DNA of 64,000 nucleotides from Corallococcus sp. EGB (GCF_019968905.1 NZ_CP079946.1:7227356-7291355); one strand, 5' to 3'. Shown: positions 1 through 8,501, counted from the stretch's first letter. Notes: generated by a model from the sequence alone, not told the origin. Numbers and translations are program-made.

Positions 1-267
1 GTCCATCTGCAGCCACACGCCCGTGCCCTGCGCGCTCCAGCGCGTGCCCAGGTCGTCGTCCTGTGTGTTGGCCGGGACGTTGCCGTCGTCACCGCTGGCC
101 GTCACCGCCCTGGTGACGAGCGGATTGCAGTTGGATGCGGTGAGGTCCTCCGCATCGCCTTCGATGACGGGCGGGAAGGCGGGATCGCTGGGAGTGGGCG
201 GTGACTCGCAGCCCGTCGCGAGCCACACGCCCAAGAGGCAGGTGGGCCAAAGCAGTCGGTTACGCAT
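1..267 (-). CDS. Secreted lipoprotein with F5/8 type C-like (discoidin) domain, partial
   Basis: Only the first 89 codons lie in the window; the gene continues past position 1. Translation from the ATG at 267 gives a short basic N-terminus, a hydrophobic stretch and a lipobox (LATGC, Cys20), so a lipid-anchored exported protein is expected. After a Pro-rich linker comes SGDDGN-PAN and DDDLGTRWSA, which resembles the start of F5/8 type C / CBM32-like carbohydrate-binding domains, as found at the front of secreted polysaccharide lyases. The catalytic part, if there is one, lies outside the window, so the activity cannot be named. The domain assignment rests on motif resemblance only. Confidence 0.7.
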   Translation of the reverse strand, partial: MRNRLLWPTCLLGVWLATGCESPPTPSDPAFPPVIEGDAEDLTASNCNPLVTRAVTASGDDGNVPANTQDDDLGTRWSAQGTGVWLQMD

Positions 268-302
268 CGCGCCGGGAACGTTGTTGCCCTACCAACATTC
301 CC

Positions 303-320
303 CCTGCCCCGGAGGGCAGG
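303..320. terminator. Candidate hairpin terminator between convergently read ends
   Basis: A perfect 7-bp inverted repeat (CCTGCCC, tetraloop CGGA, GGGCAGG) lies 3' of the minus-strand PLP enzyme gene and just upstream of the partial lipoprotein. A second, weaker repeat (CCGGAG...CTCCGG, 330-353) sits directly after the PLP-enzyme stop codon. No clear T-run follows either one, so the terminator call is tentative. Confidence 0.3.
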
Positions 321-353
321 CCAGGCCGCCCGGAGAGCGAGCGAGCGCTCCGG

Positions 354-1499
354 CTACTTCACGCGGTCGAGCGCGTGCGCGAGGTCATCGATGAGGTCCT
401 GCGCGTCCTCGATGCCGACGGACAGGCGGATGAAGCCGTCCGCGATGCCCAGCTTCTCGCGCGTCTCCCTGGGGATGGAGGCGTGGGTCATGATGGCGGG
501 GTGCTCGATGAGGGACTCGACGCCGCCCAGGGACTCGGCGCAGGCGAAGACCTTCACCGTCTTGAGGAAGGTGCGCGCCGCCTCCAGGCCGCCGTGGATG
601 TCGAACGTCAGCATGCCGCCGAAGCCGGTCATCTGCTGCTTGGCGAGCGCGTGCTGCGGGTGCGTCTCCAGGCCCGGGTAGGTGACCTTCTTCACCTGCT
701 TGTGCGTGGACAGGTACTGGGCCACCTTCATCGCGTTCTGCGCGTGGCGGTCCATGCGCACGTGCAGCGTCTTCACGCCGCGCAGCACGAGGAAGCTGTC
801 GAAGGCGCCGGACACCCCGCCCACCGCGTTCTGCAGGAAGTACATCCGCTCCGCGATGTCGTCGCGGCTGGTGCAGACGAAGCCGCCCACCACGTCGCTG
901 TGGCCGTTCAAGTACTTCGTCGTGGAGTGCGCCACGACGTCGAAGCCCAGGGACAGCGGCTTCTGGAAGTACGGCGTCATGAACGTGTTGTCCGCGACGG
1001 AGAGGATGCCGCGCTTCTTCGCGATTTCGGCGATGCGGCCCAGGTCGATGAGCTTGAGCATCGGGTTCGTGGGGGTCTCCACCCAGACCATCTTCGTCTT
1101 GGGGGTGATGGCCGCCTCGAAGTTCTCCGGCTTGGAGAGGTCCACGAAGGAGAAGTTCAGGCCGGAGCGCTTGAACACCTTGTCGAAGATGCGGAAGGTG
1201 CCGCCGTACACGTCGTCGGAGACGATGACGTGGTCACCGGCCTCCAGCATGTGCATCAGCATGTCCGTGCCGGCGAGGCCGGACGCGAACGCGGCGCCGT
1301 ACTTCGCGCCCTCCAGCGCGGCCAGGCAGTCCTGCAGCGCCTTGCGCGTGGGGTTCTGCGTGCGGCTGTACTCGTAGCCCTTGTGCTCCCCCGGCCCGTC
1401 CTGGACGTAGGTGGAGGTCAGGTAGACGGGCGTCATGATGGCGCCCGTGGTGGGATCCGGCTCCTGGCCGGCGTGGATGGCGAGCGTGTCGAAGCGCAT
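354..1499 (-). CDS. Trans-sulfuration PLP enzyme (cystathionine gamma-synthase/lyase family)
   Basis: This is a cytosolic PLP-dependent enzyme of Cys/Met metabolism. The family exchanges or eliminates the gamma-substituent of homoserine esters or cystathionine. The sequence shows the family N-terminus (FDTLAIHAGQ-PDPTTGA), SGLAGTDML at the cofactor site, ETPTNP, the Asp-containing VADNTF, and the Schiff-base lysine in HSTTKYLNGHSD. The C-terminus has SLGGVESLIEHPA and IRLSVGIED. The length (381 aa) is normal. The start was set at ATG 1499, where family homology begins; an in-frame start at 1517 would add six residues. Cystathionine gamma-synthase, gamma-lyase and O-acetylhomoserine sulfhydrylase cannot be told apart from the sequence alone, and no neighbour helps. 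Confidence 0.9.
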   Translation of the reverse strand: MRFDTLAIHAGQEPDPTTGAIMTPVYLTSTYVQDGPGEHKGYEYSRTQNPTRKALQDCLAALEGAKYGAAFASGLAGTDMLMHMLEAGDHVIVSDDVYGGTFRIFDKVFKRSGLNFSFVDLSKPENFEAAITPKTKMVWVETPTNPMLKLIDLGRIAEIAKKRGILSVADNTFMTPYFQKPLSLGFDVVAHSTTKYLNGHSDVVGGFVCTSRDDIAERMYFLQNAVGGVSGAFDSFLVLRGVKTLHVRMDRHAQNAMKVAQYLSTHKQVKKVTYPGLETHPQHALAKQQMTGFGGMLTFDIHGGLEAARTFLKTVKVFACAESLGGVESLIEHPAIMTHASIPRETREKLGIADGFIRLSVGIEDAQDLIDDLAHALDRVK

Positions 1500-1549
1500 G
1501 GCCTCGCGAACTAACACAGTCCCAGGGGCCGCGCAGCGCTCCCGGGGTC

Positions 1550-2311
1550 CTAGTCAAACCGGCCGTGCCGCCCCGCCCCCTTCGCGAAGCGCGTGGCCCC
1601 GGGGATGGACTCCGTCTGGAGCACCTTCACCCCGCCCTCGAACTCCTGGCGCATCGCGTCTTCGAAGGCCAGGTCGGCCTGGGCGTAGGCGGACGCCCGG
1701 TCCGCGTTCATGCACGCCTGGGGGAAGGCGGCAATCTGGGCGGCCAGGGCCTCCGCGGCGCTCCGGGCCTCCCCCTTCGGCACCACGCGGTTGACCAGGC
1801 CCATGCCCAGCGCCTCCGCCGCCGGCACGGGGCGCCCGGTGAGGATGAGGTCCAGCGCGCGCGCCAGGCCAATGAGCCGGGGCAGGCGCACGGTGCCCCC
1901 GTCGATGAGCGGCACGCCCCAGCGGCGGCAGAAGACGCCCAGCACCGCGTCCTCCTCCGCGACGCGCAGGTCGCACCACAGGGCCAGCTCCAGGCCGCCC
2001 GCCACCGCGTGGCCGCTGATGGCCGCCACCACGGGCTTGGACAGGCGCATGCGTGACGGCCCCATGGGCCCGTCCCCGTCCGGCTCCAGGCGCAAGAGGC
2101 GCCCTTCGGACACGGCCTTCAGGTCCGCGCCCGCGCAGAACGTGCCGTCATCCCCATACAGGACGCCCACCTTCGCGTCGGGGTCCGCGTCGAAAGCGCG
2201 GAAGGCGTCCGCCAGCGCCCGGGCCGTGTCCGCGTCCACCGCGTTGCGGACCTCCGGCCGGTGGAGGATGACGGTGGTGACGGGGCCGTTCTTCTCGACG
2301 CGCACGCTCAT
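1550..2311 (-). CDS. Enoyl-CoA hydratase/isomerase (crotonase) family protein
   Basis: The 253-residue crotonase-fold protein probably hydrates or isomerises an acyl-CoA thioester in the cytosol. It shows the N-terminal HRPEVRNAVD, the oxyanion-hole region FCAGADLKA, and AISGHAVAGGLELALWCDLRVA, followed by GVPLIDGGTVRLPRLIG. ATG 2311 starts at the family N-terminus; the 26 extra upstream codons are Pro/Gly-rich and not family-like. It is divergent from the methyltransferase gene at 2362 with only about 50 bp between the starts, so the promoters must overlap. Substrate unknown. Confidence 0.9.
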   Translation of the reverse strand: MSVRVEKNGPVTTVILHRPEVRNAVDADTARALADAFRAFDADPDAKVGVLYGDDGTFCAGADLKAVSEGRLLRLEPDGDGPMGPSRMRLSKPVVAAISGHAVAGGLELALWCDLRVAEEDAVLGVFCRRWGVPLIDGGTVRLPRLIGLARALDLILTGRPVPAAEALGMGLVNRVVPKGEARSAAEALAAQIAAFPQACMNADRASAYAQADLAFEDAMRQEFEGGVKVLQTESIPGATRFAKGAGRHGRFD

Positions 2312-2361
2312 GGGCACGGGTTTTCCCCCGCCGCCGGGGCGGCCTGCAATATGAGGGGAGC

Positions 2362-3348
2362 ATGTCGGACGAAGGCAACCAGCAGACACCGGGCGCGGGC
2401 ATGTTCGAGAACCGCCTGCGCAAGAACGCGAAGCACCTGCGCAAGTGGGCCCGCGCGCAGGGGCTCACCGCCTTCCGCGTCTACGACCGGGACATCCCCG
2501 AGTACCCCTACGCCGTGGACCTCTACGGCGACCATGCCCACGTCGTGGAGTTCCCCCGCCGCAAGGCCCACGCGAAGGGCGCCACCGAAAGCTCCGAGCG
2601 CGACGAGGTGCTCGCCGCGGTCACCGCCGTGCTGGGCGTGCCGCCCGAGCGCATCTCCGTGAAGACGCACACGCCCCAGCCCTGGGGCCGCTCGCAGTAC
2701 CAGCGCGTGGGCCAGGGCAGCGAGCGGCTGGTGGTGGAGGAGCAGGGCCTCAAGTTCTGGGTGAACCTGGGCGACTACCTGGACACCGGCCTCTTCATGG
2801 ACCACCGCAACACCCGCGCGCGCGTGCGCACCGAGGCCAAGGGGAAGCGCTTCCTCAACCTCTTCGCGTACACCGGCGCGTTCACCGTGTACGCGGCGGC
2901 CGGCGGCGCGGCGAGCAGCGTGAGCGTGGACCTGTCCAACACGTACCTGGACTGGGCCGAGGACAACCTGGTGCTCAATGGCCTGGCGGACCCTCGCCAC
3001 GTGCTCATCCGCGCGGACGCGAAGGCGTGGCTGGAGGACCAGGCGAAGCACGGGGATGAGAAGTACGACCTCATCGTCTGCGACCCGCCGTCGTTCTCCA
3101 CGTCGAAGAAGATGTCGGGGACCTTCGACGTGCAGCGCGACCACGTGCGGATGCTGGAACACCTCCGGGCGCTCATGGCCCCCGGAGGCGTCCTCTACTT
3201 CTCCACCAACTTCCTGGGCTTCGAGCTGAAGGACTCCGCGACCCGGGGCATGGAACGGGTGGAGGAGCTCACCCCCCGCTCCATCCCCGAGGACTTCCAC
3301 CGCAAGGAGATCCACCGCTGCTGGCGCATGGTGGCCCCCTCGCGGTGA
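2362..3348 (+). CDS. rlmK: 23S rRNA m7G methyltransferase, RlmK-type, stand-alone
   Basis: A class I SAM-dependent methyltransferase matching the C-terminal (RlmK) half of the bifunctional E. coli RlmKL, which methylates N7 of G2069 in 23S rRNA. The characteristic entry FENRLRKNAKHLRKWAR and DIPEYPYAVDLYGD are present (about residues 15-60). Then come FWVNLGDYLDTGLFMDHR, the SAM motif FLNLFAYTGAFTVYAA, and the catalytic loop CDPPSFSTSKKM. At 328 residues it has only this half; no RlmL (m2G2445) THUMP half is attached or adjacent. Only 17 bp separate its stop from the convergent lipoprotein gene. The exact rRNA target is inferred from the family. Confidence 0.85.
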   Translation: MSDEGNQQTPGAGMFENRLRKNAKHLRKWARAQGLTAFRVYDRDIPEYPYAVDLYGDHAHVVEFPRRKAHAKGATESSERDEVLAAVTAVLGVPPERISVKTHTPQPWGRSQYQRVGQGSERLVVEEQGLKFWVNLGDYLDTGLFMDHRNTRARVRTEAKGKRFLNLFAYTGAFTVYAAAGGAASSVSVDLSNTYLDWAEDNLVLNGLADPRHVLIRADAKAWLEDQAKHGDEKYDLIVCDPPSFSTSKKMSGTFDVQRDHVRMLEHLRALMAPGGVLYFSTNFLGFELKDSATRGMERVEELTPRSIPEDFHRKEIHRCWRMVAPSR

Positions 3349-3365
3349 GCGTCAGCCGCTGACCG

Positions 3366-4580
3366 CTACAGCCAGCAGACGTTGTCCTGGCAGCGCTCGC
3401 CGGAGGGGCACTCGCAGTTGGCCTGGCAGACCTTGCCGGAGCCGTGGTTCACCGGCTTGCACTGGCCGCTCGCGCACTGCTGACCGGCCGGGCACTCGCA
3501 GTTGGCGCGGCACACGGTGCCGGTCGTCCCCGCGTCGGTCGACGGCTGCTTCGGGGGCAGCTTGCAGTGGCCGCTGGTGCAGACCTCACCGGACGGGCAC
3601 TCGCAGTTCACCGTGCAGGCCCAGTTGCTGCCCGAGCCCGCGTCAGGCACCGGCGACTTGCAGTAGCCGCTCGTGCACACCTGACCGGAGGGGCAGTCGC
3701 AGTTGGCGAGGCACGCCTGGCCCGGGTCCGGCTGCGGCGACTTGCACTGGCCGCTCTGGCACACCTGGCCGGCAGGGCACTCGCAGTTGGCCTGGCACTG
3801 GCCGCCGGAAGGAATGGGCAGGCAGTAGCCCACCTCGCACTTGGTGTCCGCCGAGCACTCCGTCGTGGACGTGCAGGGCGCGCGGCACTGGCCGTTCACG
3901 CAGTCGCGGCCCGTGGGGCACTGGGCCTCCGTGACGCACGCGTTCGGGTCCGTCTGCGGCTTCTGGCACAAGCCCTGGATGCACACGCCACCCGGGCCGC
4001 ACTTGTCGTCACCGTCGCACTGCTGACGGCACGTGCCGTTGATGCAGAAGTGGTCCGCGCCGCAGTCCGCGTTGACGCGGCAGGCCGGGGTGCCGGCATC
4101 CATGCCCGCATCGGGCCTGGTGCCGCCGTCCGGCTTCGTGCCGCCATCCGTGCCCGCGTCCGGCTTCGTGCCGCCATCCGTGCCCGCGTCCGGCTTCGTG
4201 CCGGCGTCCGGCTTCGTGCCGCCATCCGTGGTGCCGTTGCCCGTGGAGGTGCAGAAGTTGTTCTTGCAGAGGCCGAACGCGCCGCAGTCCGAGTCGCGGT
4301 AGCACGACTGGGCGCAGTAGCCGTTGATGCACATCTGCGTGCCGGGACACTCACTGGAATACACACAACCCTGCGAGTTGGAGTTCAGGTCCCAGCAGCT
4401 GCCGGAGCGACAGTATTGGTTGGAGCCGCAGTCGGACGTGGTGACGCAGCCCTGGGTCGAGTTGTAGTCGTCGTCGGGCCAGTAACCGCCGCCGTTCGTC
4501 TCGAGGATGCAACCTGACAACAGGCCTAACAGCGCAAGGAACGGCACGTATAACGGGCCGCGAAGCGTGGTGTTCCTCAT
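3366..4580 (-). CDS. Cys-rich repeat lipoprotein
   Basis: The 404-residue exported lipoprotein has a signal peptide and lipobox LLSGC (Cys24). Two blocks of cysteine-rich modules follow. The first holds units such as SDCGSNQYCRSGSCW. The second holds five close copies of a unit with pattern C-x2-(N)CxCP-(S/A)G-x2-C-x(S)G-x-CK. They are separated by a low-complexity Asp/Gly/Thr/Lys/Pro linker (TDGGTKPDAG repeats, roughly 4100-4230). About one residue in nine is Cys, so a disulfide-stabilised rigid surface stalk is likely. It is divergent from the ECF sigma/FecR pair, which makes it a plausible target of that sigma factor (inference). The open frame continues upstream to 6698, but that is antisense to the sigma/anti-sigma genes and lacks a signal peptide. 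Confidence 0.8.
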   Translation of the reverse strand: MRNTTLRGPLYVPFLALLGLLSGCILETNGGGYWPDDDYNSTQGCVTTSDCGSNQYCRSGSCWDLNSNSQGCVYSSECPGTQMCINGYCAQSCYRDSDCGAFGLCKNNFCTSTGNGTTDGGTKPDAGTKPDAGTDGGTKPDAGTDGGTKPDGGTRPDAGMDAGTPACRVNADCGADHFCINGTCRQQCDGDDKCGPGGVCIQGLCQKPQTDPNACVTEAQCPTGRDCVNGQCRAPCTSTTECSADTKCEVGYCLPIPSGGQCQANCECPAGQVCQSGQCKSPQPDPGQACLANCDCPSGQVCTSGYCKSPVPDAGSGSNWACTVNCECPSGEVCTSGHCKLPPKQPSTDAGTTGTVCRANCECPAGQQCASGQCKPVNHGSGKVCQANCECPSGERCQDNVCWL

Positions 4581-4678
4581 GAGTGGGGGCTCCAAAGGAA
4601 TGAGAGTGGGTCCGGACCGGCCGCCGGGGGGGGTCTCATCCGATTTCGAGAGCCTTCGACGCAAGAGGCGGCCAGATT

Positions 4679-4703
4679 GATCAAATCTTTTTGATCTTTT
4701 TTT
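4679..4703. promoter_or_regulatory. AT-rich inverted repeat with T-run in the divergent control region
   Basis: GATCAAA-(4 nt)-TTTGATC at 4679-4696, followed by seven T's (4697-4703), lies between the Cys-rich lipoprotein (start 4580) and the sigma-factor gene (start near 4821). The stretch is strikingly AT-rich against its surroundings. It could be an operator, or a small intrinsic terminator reading rightward that attenuates a leader transcript. Which one cannot be decided from the sequence. Confidence 0.4.
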
Positions 4704-4820
4704 GTCCGTCCGGAGACCCATGGCCATGGAGGCTGTGTGCTCGTCTGGACCACCGATACAGACTGGAGGGCGTTCCTGAAGGAGGGGGACGTCCTGGGTT
4801 GTCCCGAAGGAGGGGCCCTG

Positions 4821-5483
4821 GTGTTCAGCCGAGGTGCGCGCACGTGGATGTCCGCGACCCCGCCGGGGTCCGACGTGGCGGGCGCGCGCGGGCCGGTCTC
4901 CGCGGAGGAGGCGCACCTGCGGCACCTGGTCCACCGGGTCCACGGCGGCGACCTGGCCGCCTTCGAGCAGCTCTACGAGGCCACGAAGGAGGACGCGGCC
5001 CGCACGCTGCGCCACCTGGTGGGAAACCGCGTGGAGGTGGACGACCTCCTTCAGGAGACGTACCTGCGGCTGCTCACGGCGGTGAAGGGCTTCCGGGGCG
5101 AGTCGCGCTTCAAGACGTTCCTCTACCGGGTATGCGCCAACGTGGCGCTCAGCCATCTGCGGTGGAGGCGGCGCCGGCCGGAGGACCCGTTCGCGGACCC
5201 GCCGGAGGTGGTGGCCACCGGCGAGGACCCGGAGCGCGCCGCGGAGCGCCGTCAGGCTGCCCGGTTGGTGGAGGCGGCGCTGGAGAAGCTCAAGCCCAAG
5301 AAGCGCATCGTCTTCGTCTACGCCGAGCTGTGCGGCATGAGCCCGGACGAGATCGCCCTCGCCGTGGGAAGCTCGCCCAACACCGTGCGCAGCCGCCTGC
5401 ACCACGCGAGATTGGAGTTCACCGAGGCCATGCAGCGTCTGGTCGCCGCCCGGCCGGTGGGAGGTTCCCATGGCCGGCCATGA
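4821..5483 (+). CDS. ECF-type RNA polymerase sigma factor
   Basis: An alternative sigma factor of the extracytoplasmic-function class. Region 2 is seen in HRVHGGDLAAFEQLYE, VEVDDLLQETYLRLL and FRGESRFKTFLYRVCANVALSHLR. Region 4 is seen in LEKLKPKKRIVFVYAELCGMSPDEIA-AVGSSPNTVRSRLHHAR. GTG 4821 was chosen because AAGGAGGGG (4807-4815) sits at ideal spacing, giving 220 aa. GTG 4737 (248 aa) and ATG 4848 (211 aa) are alternatives. The 3' end overlaps the next gene by 14 bp, so the sigma factor and its presumed regulator are co-translated. By family precedent it is held inactive by that membrane partner. Target promoters are unknown. Confidence 0.92.
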   Translation: MFSRGARTWMSATPPGSDVAGARGPVSAEEAHLRHLVHRVHGGDLAAFEQLYEATKEDAARTLRHLVGNRVEVDDLLQETYLRLLTAVKGFRGESRFKTFLYRVCANVALSHLRWRRRRPEDPFADPPEVVATGEDPERAAERRQAARLVEAALEKLKPKKRIVFVYAELCGMSPDEIALAVGSSPNTVRSRLHHARLEFTEAMQRLVAARPVGGSHGRP

Positions 5484-7251
5484 GACCGGGTCCCTGTGGG
5501 CCCTGGCCGCCGGAGCGCTGGATGCCGCTGGCAAGGCCCGGGTGGAGGCGCACGTGGCGGAGTGCGCCGCGTGCGCGGCGGAGTGGAAGCGCGTGGTGGA
5601 GGCCCGGGCGCTGCTGCACACGGCGCGCACGGTGGAGCCCTCCGTCCGGTGGGAGGAGACGGGGGCGAAGCTGAAGGCGGCCGCGGCGAAGCGGATGGCG
5701 GTGCCGGAGCGGCGCTTCCTCTCGCCCTGGACGCTGACGCTCGCGGGGGCCTGCGTCGTCGCGCTGGTGGTGTGGCTGGGTGGAGGGCTCTGGAGGAACA
5801 GCGCCACGCAGGCGCCGGAGCCCATGGTCGCGTCGGCCGCGGTCTCCCCCTCGAAGGAGGACGCGGCCCGGCCGGCCCCTGGACCCGAGGGACAGGAGCA
5901 GGTCCGGACCTGGACGGAAGCGTCCGCCACCACGGAGGCGGAGCGCGTCACCGGCGCGGTGCTGCGGGAGGCCACCGGGCAGGAGCGTGCGCTCGCGGCC
6001 GGGATGCGGCTGCGGTCGGGCATGGCGGTGCGTACGCCTCCGAAGGCTTCGGCGGTGCTGCGGCTTCCGGATGAGAGCCGGGTGCGCTTGTCGGCGGACT
6101 CGGACGTGGTGTTCGCTCGCGCGGAGTCGAACGCCGTGCACCTGACCGTCCAGCAGGGCCGGCTCTCCGTCAGGGCCTCGCATGCGAAGCGCGACGCGTT
6201 CCTGGTGGAGTCCGCGGGCCTGCGGGTCTCCGTCGTGGGGACGGTCTTCTCCGTGGAGCGCACGGCGGCCGGTGCCGCGGTGGCGGTGCTCGAAGGGCGC
6301 GTGCGCGTGGACGCGGACGGGCAGCCTCCGCGCTTCGTGGACGCGGGTGAGCGCGTGGAACTCGCGGGCACGGGGGGCGCCATGAAGCCTCGCGCGCTCT
6401 CCGCTGGCGACCGGCAGGCGTTCCGGGATCTGCGGGACGCGGAACCCGGCGCCGCGGTCGCGAGCCTCGAGCCCGCGAAGAAGAGCCCCTCACGGCCGGA
6501 CGTCGCCAATCCCCCGGATGCGCGCACGCCCGCTCCCGAGGAGGCTGCCGCCGCGCCATCCCAGGCCGTTGTCCAGGCGGCGCCTGACGCGCCTGCTCCG
6601 GAAGCGCCTCGCCAGGAGATTGTCACGGCCGCCAATCCCCTGGAGTCCCCCAGCACCGAGATTCCCCAGCCGGTGGACGTGTCGCCGCGCGAGCTCACTC
6701 CGGCCGACGACTTCGTGCCCTACCCCGGCTCATCGGCGAGTTCGCTCGCATCCTCCGCGCCCATGCCGGCCGTGCAGGCCCCGTCCATGGCCCCGGCCCC
6801 GCCCACGGAGCCGCCGAAGCGCAAGACGCTGGGCGCGCTCGTCCCGGGCGGGCTCCTGTCGGAGGACTCGGATGAGCGCTTCCTCGGCTATGCCAAGGTG
6901 CAGACGTCAGCCGGCACATGCGGCCGGTTCCTCGTGGGGCTCGGAGAGATCGCCTCCGGCAGCCCGCGCACGAGCCACCGCGAGCAGGCCCGCATCCTGC
7001 GCGCCCGCTGCTTCAACAAACAGCGCCTGCCCGCGGACGCGGAGGACGAGTTCCGCCAGTACCTCCGCGAGTTCCCCCATGGCCACTACGCCAGCGAGGC
7101 CCACATCGCCCTGGGCAGGTCCGCCGAACCCGAGCCCGGCGCGCCCCCGAAGGCCCCCGAGCCCCTGCCCGCCCCGGCGCCCGTGACACCGCGGTGGAAC
7201 GGCTCGCCGCAGCGCGTGCCCGTCAGCCCTGGCGTTCCTCGTCGCTGGTGA
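5470..7251 (+). CDS. Membrane anti-sigma/FecR-domain protein with TPR-like C-terminus
   Basis: The 593-residue protein is the likely partner of the overlapping sigma gene. Residues 1-40 resemble a zinc-finger anti-sigma domain, with the HVAECAAC motif (His28, Cys32, Cys35). A single membrane segment spans about 86-107. A FecR-like domain follows (about 150-300: GMRLRSGMAVRTPPKASAVLRLPDESRVRLS, VVGTVFSVE, VLEGRVRV). Then comes a long Pro/Ala-rich stretch, and a C-terminal segment (about 470-560: ILRARCFNKQRLPADAEDEFRQYL) resembling tetratricopeptide repeats. The layout suggests cytoplasmic sigma binding and periplasmic sensing. Its last 29 bp overlap the convergent fxsA gene. Confidence 0.8.
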   Translation: MAGHETGSLWALAAGALDAAGKARVEAHVAECAACAAEWKRVVEARALLHTARTVEPSVRWEETGAKLKAAAAKRMAVPERRFLSPWTLTLAGACVVALVVWLGGGLWRNSATQAPEPMVASAAVSPSKEDAARPAPGPEGQEQVRTWTEASATTEAERVTGAVLREATGQERALAAGMRLRSGMAVRTPPKASAVLRLPDESRVRLSADSDVVFARAESNAVHLTVQQGRLSVRASHAKRDAFLVESAGLRVSVVGTVFSVERTAAGAAVAVLEGRVRVDADGQPPRFVDAGERVELAGTGGAMKPRALSAGDRQAFRDLRDAEPGAAVASLEPAKKSPSRPDVANPPDARTPAPEEAAAAPSQAVVQAAPDAPAPEAPRQEIVTAANPLESPSTEIPQPVDVSPRELTPADDFVPYPGSSASSLASSAPMPAVQAPSMAPAPPTEPPKRKTLGALVPGGLLSEDSDERFLGYAKVQTSAGTCGRFLVGLGEIASGSPRTSHREQARILRARCFNKQRLPADAEDEFRQYLREFPHGHYASEAHIALGRSAEPEPGAPPKAPEPLPAPAPVTPRWNGSPQRVPVSPGVPRRW

Positions 7252-7780
7252 ACTCCGCGTCCACCTCGCCCCCTTCGCTCCGGGGGCGGCGGAAGCTCGC
7301 GGAGCCCTCCGAGGGCTCCACCGTCGCGGTCGTCTCCTGAGGGTCGAAGCGCCGAGCGTCTTGGAACGGATCCCCGCCCGGCATGGGGCCCATGTGCGTG
7401 AAGCGCACGGAGCCCGACAGCAGCGTCTGCTCCAGCGAGCGCCGCACCCGCGCCGTCACCCAGCGGCGCACCGGCGGCACCATCAACAGGAGCCCCATCA
7501 CGTCCGAGAGGAACCCCGGTGCGATGAGCAGCGCGCCGCCCACCATCACCAGCACGCCGTTGAGCAGGCCCTCCTCGGGCACGCCGCCTCCGGCCATGGC
7601 CTCGCGCCAGTTACGGAAGACCTTCTCGCCCTGCTTCCGGGCGATGAGGCTCCCCAGCACCGCGGAGACGGCCAGCAGCGCGAGCGTGGACGCCAGCCCG
7701 ATGTAGTGCCCCAGGGTGATCAGCAGGTACAGCTCCGCCAGGGGCAACAGGATGCAGAGGATGACGAGGGCCTTGAGCAC
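7223..7780 (-). CDS. fxsA: FxsA-family inner-membrane protein
   Basis: The 185-residue membrane protein has the FxsA pattern: an N-terminal hydrophobic segment LLPLAELYLLITLGHYIGL, a second segment with SAVLGSLIARKQG, then GGALLIAPGFLSDVMGLLLMVPPVRR. A hydrophilic, acidic C-terminal tail follows. FxsA in E. coli is known for suppressing phage T7 exclusion by F plasmid PifA; its cellular role is otherwise unclear. The start at ATG 7780 gives the conserved N-terminus. The 3' end overlaps the anti-sigma gene on the other strand. Confidence 0.85.
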   Translation of the reverse strand: MLKALVILCILLPLAELYLLITLGHYIGLASTLALLAVSAVLGSLIARKQGEKVFRNWREAMAGGGVPEEGLLNGVLVMVGGALLIAPGFLSDVMGLLLMVPPVRRWVTARVRRSLEQTLLSGSVRFTHMGPMPGGDPFQDARRFDPQETTATVEPSEGSASFRRPRSEGGEVDAEFTSDEERQG

Positions 7781-7892
7781 GCTGGCACGTTAACGCCAGA
7801 TGCACGCCAGCGCTCATTGTGGTGCGACAGCCGCTCTTGGCTTGCCGCCCGCCAGGGTCCCCGCCACCCCACAGGTCAGGTCCCTCCCCGGC

Positions 7893-8441
7893 CTACTCCC
7901 CGCGCAGCTGTGCCATCAGGAAGCGCATCACGAAGAAGAGGATCGCGAAGCCGGCCACGGCGAAGAGCACCGCTCGCGAGCCCAGCGACATGCGCTCGGC
8001 CGGCAAGCCCATGTCCACCCGCTCCGCGCGGTCCATCGCCTCTTCCAGGCCGGGGGTGAGCTCCATGGGCTTCGCGGTGCGCCGGTAGTGCTCCGTGCGC
8101 AGGTACTGCTCGACCACCCGCTCCGTGGCGGAGCCCGTGAGGACCTCCCCCAGCTGCGGGTCGAACAGCCGGAGCTGGGCCTTGTGGGCCAGGCCCGCCG
8201 CCTCCGTGAGGGCCTCGCGGATGAGGTCCTCGCCGTCCACGAGCGGCACGCGCAGCTCCGCGCCCACCACCTGCTTGCCGTCGCGCAGGGGCAGGACCTC
8301 GATGGAGCCCACGCCCAGGTCCCACTCCCGCACGCCGTCCGGACGGGTGGTCCCCGGGCGTGCCGCCAGGAGGGCGTCCACCCGAGCCATGTCGAAAGGG
8401 GCGCCTTGGGTCCGCGCCTGAAGGACCAACTCGTAACTCAC
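7893..8441 (-). CDS. Hypothetical tail-anchored protein
   Basis: I do not recognise the family. From GTG 8441 the product is 182 aa: a soluble N-terminal part of about 155 residues with no cysteines and many acidic and aromatic residues (for example VREWDLGVGSIEVLPLRDG), then one hydrophobic segment near 161-178 (AVLFAVAGFAILFFVMRFL) and a short basic end. This suggests a cytoplasmic domain anchored by its C-terminus. The frame stays open to 9845, but the extension lies opposite the rlmI-like gene and has shadow composition. It is divergent from that gene. Confidence 0.65.
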   Translation of the reverse strand: MSYELVLQARTQGAPFDMARVDALLAARPGTTRPDGVREWDLGVGSIEVLPLRDGKQVVGAELRVPLVDGEDLIREALTEAAGLAHKAQLRLFDPQLGEVLTGSATERVVEQYLRTEHYRRTAKPMELTPGLEEAMDRAERVDMGLPAERMSLGSRAVLFAVAGFAILFFVMRFLMAQLRGE

Positions 8442-8451
8442 GCGGGTTGCG

Positions 8452-8457
8452 AGTATA
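8452..8457 (-). promoter_or_regulatory. Possible -10 element for the tail-anchored protein gene
   Basis: TATACT on the minus strand matches the sigma-70 -10 consensus at five of six positions and lies about 10 bp upstream of GTG 8441. That would give a leaderless or nearly leaderless mRNA. No convincing -35 was found, so this is tentative. Confidence 0.25.
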
Positions 8458-8501
8458 CGCCGCGCCGTCGTCCCCGCCTCTTTCCCTCCGAGACGCCTCC
8501 G

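Noticed and set aside
201-1514. Plus-strand open frame of 437 residues
   Set aside because: Shadow of the PLP enzyme gene; very Arg/His/Val/Gly-rich with no recognisable motif.
4100-4240. Short tandem repeats resembling a CRISPR or regulatory array
   Set aside because: They encode the TDGGTKPDAG linker of the lipoprotein in frame and lack unique spacers.
4581-6698. N-terminal extension of the Cys-rich lipoprotein frame to 1110 residues
   Set aside because: The extension is antisense to the sigma and anti-sigma genes, has Ser/Arg/Ala shadow composition, and the signal peptide starts at 4580.
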